A DNA stretch of 64,000 bases from Hirudinaria manillensis. Lineage: Eukaryota; Annelida; Clitellata; Hirudinida; Hirudinidae. The stretch is taken from contig CM067532.1 of the NCBI GenBank assembly GCA_034509925.1, positions 5,482,142 through 5,546,141 on the forward strand, in the 5' to 3' direction. The position numbers and the translations under genes are program-made. Below, one piece after another: positions 13,601 to 25,293 of the stretch; the first letter of the stretch is position 1; each line of letters starts with the position of its first letter. Under the pieces are notes generated by a model. The model was not told the origin of the DNA. It made no database searches and was given only the letters and a program-made list of their open reading frames with translations.

Positions 13601-13902
13601 TATAATATAATATAATATAATATAATATAATATAATATAATATAATATAATATAATATAATATAATATAATATAATATAATATAATATAATATAATATAA
13701 TATAATATAATATAATATAATATAATATAATATAATATAATATAATATAATATAATATAATATAATATAATATAATATAATATAATATAATATAATATAA
13801 TATAATATAATATAATATAATATAATATAATATAATATAATATAATATAATATAATATAATATAATATAATATAATATAATATAATATAATATAATATAA
13901 TA
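13601..13902. repeat. (TATAA)n pentanucleotide array, about 60 perfect copies
   Basis: An uninterrupted 302-bp run of the pentamer TATAA. The minus strand reads as a repeating ILYYI frame, which has no coding significance. No interruption is visible across the run, suggesting recent expansion or active slippage. Confidence 0.97.
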
Positions 13903-14273
13903 CCCTCCTTTCATCTCCTGATTGCTTTCCAGATCCCTTCCTCCACTTATCTCTTCAGTCTTCCAAACGCTTAATCCTCATCGAAAATATTTCCATTCTT
14001 TGTGGACAGGCATCTATTATGGGGTATTTTTTTATTTTGGTTAATTAATTATTAATATAATTAATTAATTTAAATTATTATTTATATATAGTTAATTAAT
14101 TTAAATTATTATTTATATAATTAATTAATTTATTTATTATAATTTGCATATTATTTTACATAAATCTTTGTCCCTCATTACCTGTTAACTTATCAATTAT
14201 TACCTATTATTAAGCAAAATAATATTATACAGAATAATGTTATATGAATGCGCAATATTATGAGGTTCAATGA

Positions 14274-14275
14274 TA

Positions 14276-14362
<87 letters not shown>

Positions 14363-14374
14363 TAATAATAATAA
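14274..14374. repeat. (AAT)n microsatellite with few interruptions
   Basis: A TAA run of about 100 bp with single-base interruptions (AGT, AAC). Confidence 0.95.
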
Positions 14375-14557
14375 CGATATGGATGGACTTGAAGCGGATA
14401 CGGAGGTGTAAAGTTACAGAAGACATGCGGAGGTGGAATTGAAAGTTGAAGATGAAAATGGTTCCATGGAAGGATATTTAATTGAACTCCGTGTTTCAAG
14501 TTCACAACCAAAAGAACTGCATTTAATTGGCTGTCGGAAAATCGAACCGCATAACGT

Positions 14558-14560
14558 CGG

Positions 14561-14610
<50 letters not shown>

Positions 14611-14632
14611 GTGGTGGTGATGATGATGATTC
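14558..14632. repeat. (GAT)n microsatellite
   Basis: A GAT run with GGT interruptions, giving artefactual poly-Asp and poly-Met frames. Confidence 0.93.
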
Positions 14633-15462
14633 TTATTTTAATTAAAGAGGGAGACCGTTCGCTAATAAATTCATGTATTTATATTAAAATATTCATCTTT
14701 TACATTCCAAAAATTGAATTTCAATAATTATCAAACAATACTTAAGTTACGTGCGTGTAATTACTTCGTTGATTGGAATACAAACTTTCTATGAACCTCC
14801 ATATCCTTATCCTGATATTCCATTTATTATATATCTCTAATCAACTATAATCACACAGTTATTATTTATGACATCGATACAAATATTAAATTCTGTACCC
14901 AAGTATTGCATACCCAATGCATTCAATTAGAGCTTCTGTTGAGAACCACCTCGTGAGAGGGATAAAACATCGAAATCATCAACAAACAATAAATTGCAGG
15001 AAGTAAAACGTAAACAAATACTAATTGAAAATGAAGTTTAAATTTCTCCAGCACACGGATGCAATGGATGTGTTAACGGTCAGCGTGGCAGCTTCAAAGG
15101 ACTGCTATCAGGAGCCCCAGGCGAAAATGAGGAACAATATGGCGTCTCATGCGAGCTGTTGTATCTCCTGTTTCCAAGCGGAATGGTACTAAGACACGAA
15201 GATGGATACAATAAAGGATACAATCGAATGTTTCGTCACACGCAACACCCAGGAATTCTAGGCATTCGCTGATGAATTAACATAATTTATTAATGATACC
15301 ATAAATTAACTCATTCCTATAATTTATTAATGGTACCATAAATCAATGGAAACTGAATGAACCGATAAAAAGTTGGTTTGTACTCATTATTTGATTTATT
15401 TATTCGTATAAAACCTATTTATTCATCCCTAGAATCGTTATCGAGGTAATCGTTATCATCGT

Positions 15463-15465
15463 CAT

Positions 15466-15508
<43 letters not shown>

Positions 15509-15509
15509 G
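15463..15509. repeat. (ATC)n microsatellite
   Basis: About 15 copies of the ATC/CAT trinucleotide. Confidence 0.93.
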
Positions 15510-16735
15510 CGATGGACGTCGCTTAAAATATCACAACCCTGAAGTGTCCGAACAGTGGTGGTGGTCTGTTGACCATCAGAAGTCCATCTTCAAAGAATGA
15601 AGTTCATTCAATCAAATCCATTCAGCTGGACACAAGAGCTCCATTTTGAGCCAAAAATGGCAACAATTATCGACGATTCGAATCTGCACATACCAATGGT
15701 GGTGGCCTTGACAATACCTTTAAAGTGTTTTATAATCCATTGTTTTAATTCATTTATTCAAAATTTATTTATTTATTTATTTATTTGTTTGTTTATTTAT
15801 TGAAACAAAAACAGTTAATGAATTTCGTGCGAAACCTAAGACGTATCGTGTGAATTCCAGTAGTGAACAAGCAGTTATTTTGTCGTCCGATGACACGAGT
15901 TTGTGCTGACAACTTGACACATTCCTACAGCAACTGAAACAACGACCATTGCTCTCCAATTAAAATTTGTTGCCGAAATATTCGCAACTAAAACAACAAC
16001 TCTTCGTTCGCAACTTCATCGACTGTTTACAGAAGCACCGACAAGAGTTACTCGGGTGAGGGTGAGCCGTGGTATCCTCGACGGATTCGCCTTTCGACCT
16101 TTGACCCCAGAGGTCGACCTTGAATGTACAAAACTGGAAAACTTCAGCAGCAGAAGAAGGTAATGCATGCAGATGATGGCCTGGTGTCATTTCTGATGCG
16201 TAAATAATTTAAGAGACTCTCCACGTGACGATGGATGCTTATCGGATGGATTAAAACAAATATAACGAACCGAATCAAAAGTAACTGCCTCAGTAAATGT
16301 TACTTTAAGCATTGTTCCTTATTTACAATTATCTACAATTTATCTTTAAACAATCATTAATGAATTAATTAATTTTATTGTTTCAGAAGAGAGAGACACG
16401 TAGACTTTAACTGACATACAAGTCTGCAAGGAAACAAGGAGTCTTTGTATCGATGTCGTGTTTGTCCAAACAACTCCTTGGAACAATGAGACGCATTCAA
16501 ACCCTCTTTCACAACCGCACGCAAGCACATCTATCGACTTCCAGAGAAGTGATGGAGCAACTTATTTTTATTAAAATTTTATTTCTATTCCACACTTATC
16601 CTGTTTCATTTTCAGTCGCGAATTACTTTAAATGTTTGTTTAAATATCTATATAACATATGATATGTTACATCATTCCGATGAACATGATCTTTTTCTGG
16701 AGATCTCTGGTGGAGATTTTAACCTTGATGATGAC

Positions 16736-17251
16736 GAGTGAGTGAGTGAGTGAGTGAGTGAGTGAGTGAGTGAGTGAGTGAGTGAGTGAGTGAGTGAGTG
16801 AGTGAGTGAGTGAGTGAGTGAGTGAGTGAGTGAGTGAGTGAGTGAGTGAGTGAGTGAGTGAGTGAGTGAGTGAGTGAGTGAGTGAGTGAGTGAGTGAGTG
16901 AGTGAGTGAGTGAGTGAGTGAGTGAGTGAGTGAGTGAGTGTGAGTGAGTGAGTGAGTGAGTGAGTGAGTGAGTGAGTGAGTGAGTGAGTGAGTGAGTGAG
17001 TGAGTGAGTGAGTGAGTGAGTGAGTGAGTGAGTGAGTGAGTGAGTGAGTGAGTGAGTGAGTGAGTGAGTGAGTGAGTGAGTGAGTGAGTGAGTGAGTGAG
17101 TGAGTGAGTGAGTGAGTGAGTGAGTGAGTGAGTGAGTGAGTGAGTGAGTGAGTGAGTGAGTGAGTGAGTGAGTGAGTGAGTGAGTGAGTGAGTGAGTGAG
17201 TGAGTGAGTGAGTGAGTGAGTGAGTGAGTGAGTGAGTGAGTGAGTGAGTGA
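16736..17251. repeat. (TGAG)n tetranucleotide array, about 515 bp
   Basis: A nearly perfect array of the tetramer TGAG/GAGT, interrupted once near 16940 by a two-base slip (GTGTGAG). Because four is not a multiple of three, the minus strand is open in all frames and reads SLTHSLTH. These frames are artefacts. Confidence 0.97.
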
Positions 17252-18495
17252 ACATTCCTTACACAGCATGTCCACTAAGGAGTTAGCCACCCTGAATGAA
17301 GTTAATGAAGGAGATGGACAAATTGGCGCTCACTTCTCACGTACGCCCCCTGGGGTGGTGAGAGATTACTGTGATGTCCCCCATAATCATATCCACCCAC
17401 GTGCGTTATGGGTGGAAACTAACAACCCTTAAGCGGAGCTGACAACATGCCTTTGCAAGAACTCACTCTCTTCTTCTTTAGTTCATTAAATCTTAAACAT
17501 TCATAAGGCTTATAATTAAAAATTAAAAGTGAATCACGTACACTTTCACCATCATTTATAATTTAAAATATATATTTGCAAAACATTTTATGATTTATTT
17601 AATAATTCTTCTGGTAAAGAAAAAAATGAGTGGTCAAGTCATCTGCGGCATGTAATTACTGGATTGTGTGTGGGCATTCCAGAGAAGCAATTAACTTTGC
17701 TTTGGAGGGCTTCCATGCATCATGCGTGCCTGCTTGGTTGATTATGGCCCCCTCGTTTGAAGATGAATCAAAGGTTCCAATATGAAATGTCAGGCGGCTC
17801 AAAATATGAAATTCCTTGCCTTCTTTGTTCTGCAGGGTTGCCGTCAGAAATCATAAGCTCCCTCTTAATGACAGGTTTGTCCAAGAGGGGTCTTCTTCCT
17901 TAATGCGTCCACATTTTCCCGACAGAGAGTACCAGTGCTTTCGTAGATTTTAGCACTGCTGATTATTTACCAACAATTTGAATAAATAATTACAAATTAT
18001 TGCATATATCATTTTATTTTTATTATTATGTTCAATGTAGTGAGTGTAGAATATAAATATGATAATATATCTATTATTATTATTATTGTTATTTATCCAA
18101 CTTACAAAGGTTTTGTTGAGAGAACAAATTTTTAATGGCATTGACACTAAATGAATGTAAAAAAATGTTTTTACTTGCTAACACCATGTAATTGGAAGGA
18201 TTGAGAATGGGAAAATGAAAGAAGGAAGTTAGTTTGACCAAATCCAATGCGAGGTCATAGGTCGTGAACTAATTACTGGAGGTCACGCATTGACATGGAC
18301 GTTATAAGGATCCATTTATGACATGGAAACCAGCATTCGAATCTTTCTGACCAATGAAAACTCAGTAGTTTCATTTAAACTTTATTTCAAAATAGCAGAT
18401 CATTTTGTAGCAGAATAATAAACTTAAATTTCAAAACAAATTCACGGGACATTGAAAACAATGCTTGGGTGATGAAATTCTTGGACGTTCGTTAA

Positions 18496-18560
18496 TGTAC
18501 ATCCAATGTACATCCATGTACATCCATGTACATCCATGTACATCCAATGTACAGTGTACA
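18496..18560. repeat. Tandem repeat of a roughly 10-bp CATCCATGTA unit
   Basis: Several copies of a unit built from TGTACATCC(A) words, with decayed copies extending to about 18595. Confidence 0.85.
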
Positions 18561-19260
18561 TCCAATTGACCAGTGTACAGTGGACATCCAGGTGCAACTG
18601 ACCGAAAACATTTTGTACCTCAAAATTCATGAGAACTCAGCAACATTGTAATACGAATTTCCATAGTTAGACTCTGTTAGTAACAATTTCATTCATAAAA
18701 ATTATTATTTAGTAATAATATTATTAAATGTTATTAAGCATAATTGAAAAATATTAATTAAAAAGTATTATTAAATTATTAGTTAATAATTATAACTAAA
18801 ATAACAACAATCATTAAAATGTTTGTTAGCGGCCACTCTCATAATTAGGTCCTAAGAGAATTCATGATAATCATTATTACAACACGACTAACTATGACTT
18901 TGCATTAAAACCTTCATATCACATTTAACGTTATTATCAAAATATTTCTAGATTATTCGGGCCAAATAATTATATTTATAAACATTATATTATATTATAT
19001 TAAAACCTTATCATCAAGTTATCTCAAAGACCGGACGACCTTTCCGAAGTGGTTTCGAATGCCCGTCCAGATACCTTGGTATTCAGTTTCCATCATCACC
19101 CATTCCATGACAACAATGAATTAATGTACACGGAAGCTTCAAAGAATGTTTTACGCGGTTCTGTTGGTATCGGTTCAACGTCAAATGGAGGAAACCATTG
19201 TCGGTTATTATTATTACTTGAAGGGGAATTACTTCTTCATGAGATCTTTTCTGGAATTCG

Positions 19261-19762
19261 ATACTCTGTGGTTAAAATGGCAACGCTTCTCGTACTGTTC
19301 TGTGCAATTTTTAGAGTTCTGGAAGCATGGATTTGCATAATATTATAATTGTTAGCGTGGGTTTAGAATGTGTGTAAAATTACATACTTGGGGGCCAAAG
19401 TGTACTCTTATAGTCGTTATCATTTATAAAAGTCAGGGCCATGGCAGATGATCTGACGAAGTTTTAATCTTGTAATTGTACTTTACTCCGAATGATACCG
19501 TTCCTGAGATGCTCTGAAAAAAACATCAAAGATTTAAAGGTAATCGATTGGGCTGCACGATTTTTGTTGTCTCGATTTATGATGCTCGTGAAACCGTTAA
19601 CAGTATTAGATTACAACTTTGGACGGGGCTATCACTCCAGTTTTTTTTCTATGGGCGAGGGTTGCAGTCAGATTTCGCTTAAAACTAATGTCCAAAAAGG
19701 CCAGACGATGTACCTGGGTCCAGATGGAAAACGATGCTCAAAATGGTCTCACTGTCAATAAA
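19261..19762 (+). CDS. Unidentified possible small secreted-protein gene fragments
   Basis: Two open stretches lie close together. The first starts at about 19278 with a short hydrophobic leader resembling a signal peptide (MATLLVLFCAIF) and stops after about 23 codons. The second (19492-19761) ends in a Cys-containing tail (CSKWSHCQ) and its TAA stop lies inside an AATAAA signal (19757-19762), as at a real terminal exon. I recognise no family and could not find a convincing splice joining the two. They may be exons of one small gene with an unseen part, or unrelated chance frames. Confidence 0.2.
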
Positions 19763-20205
19763 ATATTTGTATGATTCGTCAATAAGATTTTCATATGAAA
19801 ACTATTTAGATGGACAAATTTTGAATATTACTCACTTGTTAAAATAAGTCCTAAATATGGAAAATGTTTGAACGTTTACTTATTTTCTTTCGTGAATCAT
19901 CTTTAATAATCTTGTAAAAAAAATTTAACAGAATAAAATATATTTCAATTTCTTATTTCGAACATTTTTATTACTAAATTAGTATTATTTCACTTATCAC
20001 GAAGAGCCACGTCAAACGATTTGTTTCTGAAACAAAATATTTACATGTGAGTTTGTAAAATTAAAAATACATATTTCTTATTTGGTAATGAATTAATTAT
20101 TTTTGCATTGGACATTCCAGTTAATTCGAATTGACAAAGTGTTGTTGTTGGGGCATTGTCGGTCGGGTAGCTTGAGGGATTATTTGTTCTTGTTGATCGT
20201 GCGGT

Positions 20206-22333
20206 ATGGAGGACACAAAGAAACTAGTTTTTGCTATTCTTCAATTCTTTGATGAACAGCAAAGGTCGCCGAATCTTTCTCCAGATGCTATTGAAAGCTT
20301 GGAAGGTTTCATCAGAAATAAATTGTTTAAAGTTAAGAGAATGATACTTAGTTTTCGTGTGACCTTATAGGACATATATTTGACATTCTAGTTAATTAGC
20401 GGAATAAAATTGAAGACATTCCTCTGAAATGACTTGCATGACGAGGGTTTTTCCATGAGACTTTTTTTTATGCATTTCTTTAACATATTTTAAATGCTTT
20501 CAGTTGCAAGCCAATGTCTTGAATCAGCTTACAATGTGAACATTCGTGACACAAGTCTTGTTTCCAGATATCAACTCCCAAGCTCTCTGCAAAACATTTT
20601 CGAAGCAGGATTACGTAGTTTATCTGTGAGTACCAACTTAATTTTAGCATTGTTCTAATCATACTTTGGTCTTATTTCCAAAAATTACAAAATGTGAGAA
20701 TGTTTCTGGTTTCATGGATTTTTCAGAATTCAGCAGCAACACCACCAAACAAAGAATTAGCCGAAAAACTAAAATCTGAAGGTTCCTTTCCTTTACAATT
20801 TTCATGAATTTCATTGTCGACAGGGTATTTGCAATAAATTAATTTTGTAACCAGGCAATGACTTTATGAAGAAGGAGCAGTATGAAGCTGCAATTAATTC
20901 ATACACTGAGGCCATCAAATGCGATCCAATGAATGCAGTTTACTACTGCAACAGGTTTTTTAGGATTTTATTTTTATCTTCAAACATATGGTTTCATAAA
21001 TGTTATACCAGATGCTTTGCACATAGCAGTTTATCAAATGTTTCATTTTTTGGGGGACATTTGCATTTCAGGGCTGCTGCTTTGGCCAAAGTTGGAAACC
21101 ATGAGAGATCTATAGATGATTGTCTTCAAGCTATAGGGATTGATCCCTCATATGCTAAGGCTTATGGTAGGAAAGGGTTAGTAATATGAATGTTATGACA
21201 TTGTGCTTTAGGTCATGCAGTGACTAGTTGTTCCTAGTGTTAATGTGGAAATGTTCCTTACCATAGTATGGAAAATGTTGAGGCAACTCATGATACACTT
21301 GATATAATTATTATTGTTAGATTTAAATGATGGTGTATTTCTTGATTTGTTGCTCAAAACAAGTTGCACGTTATTTCCAGTTTGGCTCATTCTGCTCTTG
21401 GGCAGCATGAGGAAGCAAGAAATTGCTTCAAGAAGGCAACTGATCTTGATCCTTCCAGTGAGAGTTATAAGGACAATCTCAGGACGTCCGAGCAACATCT
21501 TGCAGCAAATGTAAGCAATTTAAATTATCTTATTCAGTTTAGCTTATTAATTTTTGGTACAAAGTCAATAACTTGAATTTGAAATTTAGTGGAGATTTGA
21601 TTTGGCTCTTGGTTTGGAGGCAGCATGAATTCAGCTGTCTCACAAAATGTTTGAAGATACTATAACCTTAAATTTGATTAAGACTGATTTGGTTGGTCTA
21701 CATTTGCAGGTAAGTTCATCAACTGGAAACTTTGGGGGACTGAATTTGGGAGGATTTGATTTGGGATCACTATTGAGCAATCCAGCACTTATGAACATGG
21801 TAATTTTTGGCATTTCTGATTGTTATTTCAATCGTTAATGATTTGCTTTTTAATTTCCAGGCTACCAACATGCTCTCTAATCCTCAGATGCAGTCTATGT
21901 ATGCTTTATTTTAAATGACTATCTTTTTTATCGAATTACATTTTTTAAATGATTCTCTTATTTGTCAGGATGGCGACAATGATGTCGGGCCTGAACGTCG
22001 AGGAACCTGGCGGAAACTCGATTGGAGGCTTGCTGCAGGCGTGAGTTTCTGGATTCGATTGTTTTTTAATTTTAAATTGCAGTTGCAATCGTGTTATCTC
22101 AAAATAAGCTAAACTCAATATTGTAAACAGAGGGCAACAGCTGGCTCAGCAAATGCAACAGAGCAATCCTGAGCTTGTGGAACGTCTTAGAAACCAAATG
22201 GGTCAACCAGGACCTGAGGATTCTAATCCTAATGGTAACTCTGGTGTGTTGGATTTCTTATCAACAATAATTTTTATGATTACTGGAAACAAATTTTTTT
22301 TTCACACATCTTTTTTTTTAAGGTGACAAATAG
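20206..22333 (+). CDS. SGTA: Small glutamine-rich TPR co-chaperone (SGT/SGTA), 11 exons
   Basis: Cytosolic co-chaperone that hands hydrophobic tail-anchored proteins to the BAG6/GET pathway and binds Hsp70/Hsp90 (family knowledge). Exons: 20206-20305, 20504-20625, 20727-20781, 20855-20954, 21072-21176, 21381-21510, 21710-21799, 21861-21898, 21969-22040, 22131-22234, 22323-22333; total 308 residues, close to the vertebrate length. The N-terminal dimerisation segment begins MEDTKKLVFAILQF. The TPR block runs from about residue 75 to 205 with typical helices (GNDFMKKEQYEAAINSYTEA, CNRAAALAKVGNH, AYGRKGLAHSALGQHEEA). The C-terminal part is Gly/Asn/Met-rich then Gln-rich (GQQLAQQMQQSNPEL). The last coding exon supplies only the final codons. 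A homologue of SGTA or SGTB; animals outside vertebrates usually have one gene. Confidence 0.94.
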
Positions 22334-23024
22334 AGGAGCTGATAACTTCTATCAATTTGACTCTGAATGATGTGAATTTCTTTAGTATTTGTGCTGATGA
22401 TGGTGATAAAAGTAAAATTGGAAAAAAATTGCATTTGTTTGACTTGGAAACATAGGCATGCTCTTGTATTGCTTTTGTCTGGACATTATTGGGTTTGGTC
22501 GAACATCAGAAAGTTCAATTTTGAGTTTAATGTTGCAATTCCTGAGATGTAATCATAGACTTACCACAAAATGGGGTGGGAGGAGAATTCTTGATCTTTG
22601 TCATTGTCCTGTTTTCGTTGGGGGGGACGTACATCAAAAATAATGAGTTAAATGAGGACAACTAGTCTGTTGGTGATGGATGAGGAAAAGAAATACTGGA
22701 TTGGGCCTGGTAGGCCCTTTATGTTTCATCAGACGGTATTTGCGATCACTGCGGTACTGTTTACATAAGCGGCATCGGATGTACGATACCGTTCTATAGT
22801 ATTCAAGACAGCAGGCGTTCAAGATGAATTACAGCTGAGGAGAAGACAGACTGCAATGGTTTTTTGCAAAAGACAATAACATTATATTTTACAAGGTCAT
22901 GTTCTAAAATTTATTGATATTTTTATTTCCTAGGATCGATGAGCGTGCGGGCCGCATTTAACTGATTGACTGAACCAATTTCATTAAGTTGCGGCCTGGG
23001 CTTATGAGAATCATGCGTTAATCG
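22334..23024. other. Interval between SGT and the U3 array
   Basis: Contains the SGT 3' UTR and sequence with no recognised gene. Short frames at 22458-22643 and 22634-22822 show no domain. A GC-rich inverted repeat (GGCCGCA at 22950, TGCGGCC at 22990) lies just upstream of the first U3 promoter; it was not assignable to a known RNA class. Confidence 0.5.
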
Positions 23025-23189
23025 TCAGTAGGGCTCCCCCTATCGAAACACGCTTTCGAGCAACCATACTGCAAACTGTGGACTGTCTGCTACAATATTA
23101 TCTGTTTACCAATTCTAATACGATTTATCAATTCCAAAATCTCAATTGATTTTGATTCGCCAACATTTTGACTCGATAGCCATTTAAAC

Positions 23190-23246
23190 ACCGCAATCGG
23201 TGTCCTTTTTGTGACCCTTTATGCCGGCGAGTAGCACTAGCCACTT
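23190..23246 (+). promoter_or_regulatory. Diverged upstream element of U3 copy 1 (PSE-like plus TATA-like)
   Basis: Compared with the other copies, the 5' flank of copy 1 is extensively changed yet keeps a block GCAATC..TGTCCTTTTT at roughly -57 to -38, TTTATG at about -29, and GCCGGCGAGTAGCAC. Conservation across otherwise diverged flanks suggests a proximal sequence element and a TATA-like box. The assignment is inferred. Confidence 0.4.
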
Positions 23247-23481
23247 AGAGTCATACTTCTAGGGATCATCTCTTTAGTTGACTTCGCCAGGACGTCAGTC
23301 AAAACTGATTCTGGTACCAAAACCGGGATGACGAGTCTCGGCGCCTTTCACTGAGCGCGAGGAAGGTTTGGCGTGGTTTGGTAGTCTTTGGAAACGAAGA
23401 CGTCCACCGCTCCTCCCGTCGATGAACGCTCTCTCTCGTCTCAGACGAGTGGGGAGGTGAGAGTCGCTTTCTGACTGGTTC
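23247..23481 (+). ncRNA. U3: U3 small nucleolar RNA, copy 1
   Basis: U3 guides early cleavages of pre-rRNA in the SSU processome in the nucleolus. Recognised from the 5' domain AGTCATACTTCTAGGGATCAT, box A region GGGATCATCTCTTTAGT, a C'-type GATGA, box B context CTGAGCGCGAGGAAG, box C context GTCGATGAACG, and a box D CTGA near 23471 shortly before the end. Length of about 235 nt is slightly more than the vertebrate RNA. Differs from the other copies by CC to CA in the GGTACCAAAACC word. Followed by a run of seven T. Ends are estimated by comparison to the family. Confidence 0.9.
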
Positions 23482-24152
23482 TACTTTTTTTATCGAATCA
23501 AGGTTAACTTATGGAGAGACTATCTCGGTTCTAATGCTCCTTTTCCGTTAACAGGGGGACTCCTGTTGGAATACGACCAGCCGGGAGTATGATACCCTTT
23601 GCCATCTCACTGAGTAAGACGGCATCGAGGGACGCTCTCGTCTAAAGCGACCATGGAGGTGTTTATACTGACGCAGTCACATCACCTTGGTCATTAAACT
23701 ATTTTTTTAAATTAATCGATTCTAATTTTAGTTTTAATAAGGATTTCAAACGAGATAACCATTGAAAACAGAAATAGGCTTATTATACTGATGCAAGCAT
23801 AGACCCCTTATCTCGCATCATAAAGTTTCTAATAGTTTGTTACATCTTTAAGATGTAATAGGTGACAAATGTAATTAAAAATATTATAACATATAATTGA
23901 ACGACCTTGTTCTCTTAGGTCATAGCTTCACTTCCTCTAATGCATCAACAGAGCGCCCCCTGTCGAAATGATTTTCTTTCGAGCTTTTTTTCTAGCAACC
24001 ATATTGCATTATGTGAGCTGTCGAACGTACAAACCAACTCCCTGCATCGATTGATTTGCCAATATTTTTTTAAAAACTCAATATTACATTTAACAACCAC
24101 AATCTATGTCCTTTTTCCTACTTAATATGACGGCGAGTAGCACAAAGTCCTC

Positions 24153-24387
24153 AGAGTCATACTTCTAGGGATCATCTCTTTAGTTGACTTCGCCAGGACG
24201 TCAGTCAAAACTGATTCTGGTACCCAAACCGGGATGACGAGTCTCGGCGCCTTTCACTGAGCGCGAGGAAGGTTTGGCGTGGTTTGGTAGTCTTTGGAAA
24301 CGAAGACGTCCACCGCTCCTCCCGTCGATGAACGCTCTCTCTCGTCTCAGACGAGTGGGGAGGTGAGAGTCGCTTTCTGACTGGTTC
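24153..24387 (+). ncRNA. U3: U3 small nucleolar RNA, copy 2
   Basis: Intact-looking U3. Box A GGGATCAT at 24168, C' GATGA at 24233, box B GAGCGCGAGGAA near 24260, box C GATGA at 24327, box D TCTGA at 24376. The terminal hairpin arm CTCGTC/GACGAG is intact. Upstream TTAATATG lies at about -31 to -24, and an oligo-T run follows within about five bases of the inferred 3' end. Confidence 0.92.
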
Positions 24388-25058
24388 TACTTTTTTTATC
24401 GAATCAAGGTTAACTTATGGAGAGACTATCTCGGTTCTAATGCTCCTTTTCCGTTAACAGGGGGACTCCTGTTGGAATACGACCAGCCGGGAGTATGATA
24501 CCCTTTGCCATCTCACTGAGTAAGACGGCATCGAGGGACGCTCTCGTCTAAAGCGACCATGGAGGTGTTTATACTGACGCAGTCACATCACCTTGGTCAT
24601 TAAACTATTTTTTTAAATTAATCGATTCTAATTTTAGTTTTAATAAGGATTTCAAACGAGATAACCATTGAAAACAGAAATAGGCTTATTATACTGATGC
24701 AAGCGTAGACCCCTTATCTCGCATCATAAAGTTTCTAATAGTTTGTTACATCTTTAAGATGTAATAGGTGACAAATGTAATTAAAAATATTATAACATAT
24801 AATTGAACGACCTTGTTCTCTTAGGTCATAGCTTCACTTCCTCTAATGCATCAACAGAGCGCCCCCTGTCGAAATGATTTTCTTTCGAGCTTTTTTTCTA
24901 GCAACCATATTGCATTATGTGAGCTGTCGAACGTACAAACCAACTCCCTGCATCGATTGATTTGCCAATATTTTTTTAAAAACTCAATATTACATTTAAC
25001 AACCACAATCTATGTCCTTTTTCCTACTTAATATGACGGCGAGTAGCACAAAGTCCTC

Positions 25059-25293
25059 AGAGTCATACTTCTAGGGATCATCTCTTTAGTTGACTTCGCC
25101 AGGACGTCAGTCAAAACTGATTCTGGTACCCAAACCGGGATGACGAGTCTCGGCGCCTTTCACTGAGCGCGAGGAAGGTTTGGCGTGGTTTGGTAGTCTT
25201 TGGAAACGAAGACGTCCACCGCTCCTCCCGTCGATGAACGCTCTCTCTCGTCTCAGACGAGTGGGGAGGTGAGAGTCGCTTTCTGACTGGTTC
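25059..25293 (+). ncRNA. U3: U3 small nucleolar RNA, copy 3
   Basis: Appears identical to copy 2 over its length, including box D TCTGA and the T-run after the 3' end. Exactly 906 bp downstream of copy 2. Confidence 0.92.

Larger units (their letters stand above)
13001..19260. other. Gene-poor, microsatellite-rich interval
   Basis: No family-recognisable coding exon is visible between the COUP-TF promoter and about 19.2 kb. The interval holds several large simple repeats (listed separately) and otherwise AT-rich unique sequence. Open frames crossing the repeats are artefacts. A short open stretch after a possible acceptor at about 15050 and minus-strand frames at 15777-16190 were read and show no recognisable domain. 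Confidence 0.5.

Noticed and set aside
13600..13914. ILYY-repeat protein frame
   Set aside because: Pure translation of the TATAA array.
14193..14645. Poly-Ile, poly-Tyr and poly-Asp/Met frames
   Set aside because: Microsatellite translations.
16667..17290. SLTH-repeat protein of about 200 residues
   Set aside because: Translation of the TGAG array; all frames on that strand are open because of the tetramer period.
22950..22996. GC-rich inverted repeat upstream of the U3 array considered as an H/ACA or other small RNA
   Set aside because: Only a seven-base stem is certain; no H box, ACA or C/D pair could be placed.
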